Shown here: piece after piece, positions 5,131 to 7,074 of the stretch
How positions within the stretch are numbered: the first letter of the stretch is position 1
Layout: each line of letters starts with the position of its first letter
Origin: Acidobacteriota bacterium
GTDB taxonomy: Bacteria; Acidobacteriota; Blastocatellia; Pyrinomonadales; Pyrinomonadaceae
Assembly: GCA_029862725.1 (NCBI GenBank)
Contig: JAOTWT010000149.1
Coordinates: forward strand, 1 to 7,074
Length of the DNA: 7,074 bases
Direction: 5' to 3'
Notes under the pieces: model-generated
Database searches by the model: none
Told to the model about the DNA's origin: nothing
The model's input: the letters and a program-made list of their open reading frames with translations, nothing else
Position numbers and translations under genes: made by a program

Positions 5131-7074
5131 ATGAAAAGCACACGTAACTTGAATTTTAGGTTTTCAATTGTATTCGTAGCAGTATACGCACTTCTGTTGA
5201 CCAGTTTCCCTTTTGCGGTGTCGGCGCAAAAAACCGAGTCCATCACCCCAGGACCGGGGGTGAGCATACGGGAAAAAGTTGTTTTTAACGACCAGTCAGT
5301 GGCTGCTTTCACGGATAACACGCTCATTGATTCCGCGCGCGGTAGTGGCCGTGGGAAAAAGAGCCCACCGAGCGAAACTCCGACGAATGCACAATGGGAT
5401 ATAGCCGGTAAGGATGGAGTAAAGTTCTATACGAATCAAGACGCGTGGTACCGCCTGTCCGCGAATCAGCTCCAAGAGTACGGATTCGATATAAGTTCCG
5501 ACCCTGGCAAATGGCAGCTGTTTGCCGACGGTGTGGAAGTGCCGATGGTGGTCGGGACCGACATGTCAATCGAGTTTTTCGGTGCCGCAGTTGACACGCC
5601 GCAGACCGATTCAAAGGTCTATTTCCTGACTGTCGGTGACACCCCCGGTGCACGAATTGACAGCTATTGGGCCGGAAACACAGGCCAAAAACCCGATGTC
5701 GATTCCTTTAATGTCAAAGTCGAAAGAAAAGACAGACAGCTTTACTTTACTGGGATTCTGAACGGCGAATCGGAAAACTGGTTTGGTTCGATTGTCAGTT
5801 CTACTGCCGCCAATCTTGATCTGGATCTTACAAACGTTCGTGAAAACGGGCAACCGTCTCTGGAGGTGCGCGTTCAAGGCATCACTACGCAGAGCCATCT
5901 GATCAGCGTGCGTGTAAATGACTATGACCTCGGCGTAATAAGCTTTGCGGGTAAGACTCTTCACCAGCAGTCATTTGCCATTCCGCAATCGGTGATCATC
6001 GAGGGTACCAATCAGTTCACCCTTCAGGCCATTGGCGCCGGAAGTGATTTCAGCGTTGTCGATGCACTCAGTGTCACATACGCGAGAAGCTACCAGGCGA
6101 TAAACGACAAGCTGAACTTTGGTGTTGATCGGGGCCAATCGGTTCGAGTAGATGGATTTTCCGAGAACGGACTAAGGGTTTACGAAATAAGCGGGGGCCG
6201 GGCCATCGGGGAAATCGATGTACAACCTGAAAACAATAACGGCACCTTCGGATTCGGCATAGGATCATCGAATCTCGACCGGGAATTTATTGCAGTAACA
6301 AGCTCTGCGGCATTAACCCCCCATCGAATCGAAAAAAATGTACCGTCAGCCTGGAATGCCGCTTCGAACGCGGCCGCGTTCTTAATCGTTTCTCCTGGCG
6401 CGTTTGCCGGCCAGGCCCAATCGCTTGCAGATCGACGAATAAGTCAAGGGATGAACACAAAGGTCGTTCTTACGGAAGATATCGGCGATGAGTTCGGATA
6501 CGGGATCATTACCGACGTCGCCCTTTATGACTTTTTCGCACATGCACGGACTTACTGGAGAGAAAAGCCGCAGGCGATCCTGTTGTTTGGTGACTCCAGC
6601 TTTGACATGCGTAATTATTCGGGAGGTGCGAACAGGAACCTGGTCCCGACCAAACTTATTGAGACCTTCGACATGGAGACGTCTAGCGACGGATGGTTGG
6701 TTGATTTTGACAAGGACGGCGTGGAAGATGTTCCGATCGGAAGATTGCCGGTTGCCGACACTCTGGAAGCCGCGCAGGCCGTCGCGAAAATCGTTAGATA
6801 TGAAACGCAAAACCTCGACGAGCCTCGTTCGGCCCTATTGGCAGCGGATTACTATTTTGAAATACTTAACGGATACCTTGAGGCTTTGCTTCCAAGCACT
6901 GTTTCTTCTCAGAGGGTCCAGAGAAGTTCGCTGGGCGATGCGGCAATGCGTTCGCAGATACTTGCCGGCGCAAATGCTAATCCAACGGTCGTTTCCTATC
7001 TTGGCCACGGTACGACGGGTGGATGGACTAATGCTTCTTTATTTAATCTGAACGACACCCCGAACATGACAAAC
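5131..7074 (+). CDS. Secreted C25-family (gingipain-like) cysteine peptidase, N-terminal 648 residues (3' end outside window)
   Basis: The frame is open for 648 codons from ATG to the window end. Residues 1-32 are a Sec signal peptide: K2 and R5, a hydrophobic core at 13-24, and VSA before the cut at Q33. There is no lipobox. After a basic Ser/Pro-rich linker (about 65-85), residues about 97-180 show the N-terminal domain common in this family (GVKFYTNQDAWYRLS, IEFFGAAVDTPQTDSKVYFL). A beta-sandwich-like part follows (about 185-310). The peptidase domain starts near 415, with AAFLIVSP, GDEFGYG (452-458), ILLFGDSS (D488), VPIGRLP (534-540) and SYLGHGTTGGW with the catalytic His at H626 (codon 7006-7008). 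The catalytic Cys is expected a few dozen residues later, beyond the window, so activity cannot be confirmed. A DxDxDG loop (525-530) suggests bound calcium. Role: extracellular proteolysis, perhaps after propeptide removal. Confidence 0.9.
   Translation, partial: MKSTRNLNFRFSIVFVAVYALLLTSFPFAVSAQKTESITPGPGVSIREKVVFNDQSVAAFTDNTLIDSARGSGRGKKSPPSETPTNAQWDIAGKDGVKFYTNQDAWYRLSANQLQEYGFDISSDPGKWQLFADGVEVPMVVGTDMSIEFFGAAVDTPQTDSKVYFLTVGDTPGARIDSYWAGNTGQKPDVDSFNVKVERKDRQLYFTGILNGESENWFGSIVSSTAANLDLDLTNVRENGQPSLEVRVQGITTQSHLISVRVNDYDLGVISFAGKTLHQQSFAIPQSVIIEGTNQFTLQAIGAGSDFSVVDALSVTYARSYQAINDKLNFGVDRGQSVRVDGFSENGLRVYEISGGRAIGEIDVQPENNNGTFGFGIGSSNLDREFIAVTSSAALTPHRIEKNVPSAWNAASNAAAFLIVSPGAFAGQAQSLADRRISQGMNTKVVLTEDIGDEFGYGIITDVALYDFFAHARTYWREKPQAILLFGDSSFDMRNYSGGANRNLVPTKLIETFDMETSSDGWLVDFDKDGVEDVPIGRLPVADTLEAAQAVAKIVRYETQNLDEPRSALLAADYYFEILNGYLEALLPSTVSSQRVQRSSLGDAAMRSQILAGANANPTVVSYLGHGTTGGWTNASLFNLNDTPNMTN

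Noticed and set aside
5043..5327. Leftward frame across the start of the C25 gene
   Set aside because: It overlaps the ribosome binding site and signal-peptide codons of a well-supported gene and has no recognisable domain.
6488..7051. 187-codon + strand frame inside the C25 peptidase gene
   Set aside because: It is offset from the peptidase frame, which holds the conserved family motifs through the same bases. Its product is rich in Arg, Ser and Trp and has no recognisable domain.

Overview
The window is ordinary bacterial chromosome at moderate GC, with short intergenic gaps, one tRNA gene and AT-rich control regions. No integrase, transposase, CRISPR array or plasmid function is visible. 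A lipoprotein-type HtrA protease, a bacterial deoxyhypusine-synthase-like enzyme, a short MerR-type regulator joined to tRNA-Pro, and a large secreted gingipain-like (C25) peptidase together would suit Acidobacteriota, perhaps class Blastocatellia. That placement is an inference from gene content and style; no taxonomic marker gene is present.

Left part (1-2852), all on the + strand. It opens inside a deoxyhypusine-synthase-family gene (1-639), which ends at a strong intrinsic terminator (663-691). After a 171-base gap comes a complete HtrA/DegP-type serine protease (811-2277) with a lipoprotein signal, the full His-Asp-Ser triad and two PDZ domains. A small four-helix membrane protein of unknown function (2304-2783) follows after only 26 bases and is probably co-transcribed.

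Middle part (2821-3560), on the - strand. A MerR-superfamily regulator (2943-3479) is read leftward from a near-consensus promoter (TTGACA, 17 bases, TAGAAT). Six bases beyond its stop lies a complete tRNA-Pro with anticodon GGG and an encoded CCA end (2860-2936). The tRNA and the rightward membrane gene converge on one hairpin (2821-2852) that can serve both strands.

Right part (3565-7074), on the + strand. thiL (thiamine-monophosphate kinase) is divergent from the MerR gene. The regulator's -35 box sits almost on the thiL ribosome binding site. A 561-base gap follows thiL. It holds a leftward small ORF of unknown status and an AT-rich cluster in which the octamer AACAATAT or its complement occurs four times with centres 10, 11 and 21 bp apart, as expected for operators on one face of the helix. 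To the right, an open frame from an ATG at 5131 to the end of the window (648 codons, no stop) encodes the N-terminal part of an exported C25-family cysteine peptidase. The window ends after the catalytic His motif and before the expected catalytic Cys.

The genes do not form one pathway. HtrA and its membrane neighbour look like envelope quality control, ThiL is cofactor synthesis, the MerR/tRNA pair looks like an old conserved linkage, and the C25 peptidase is an exported effector or digestive enzyme. The least explained structure is the phased repeat cluster between thiL and the peptidase gene.
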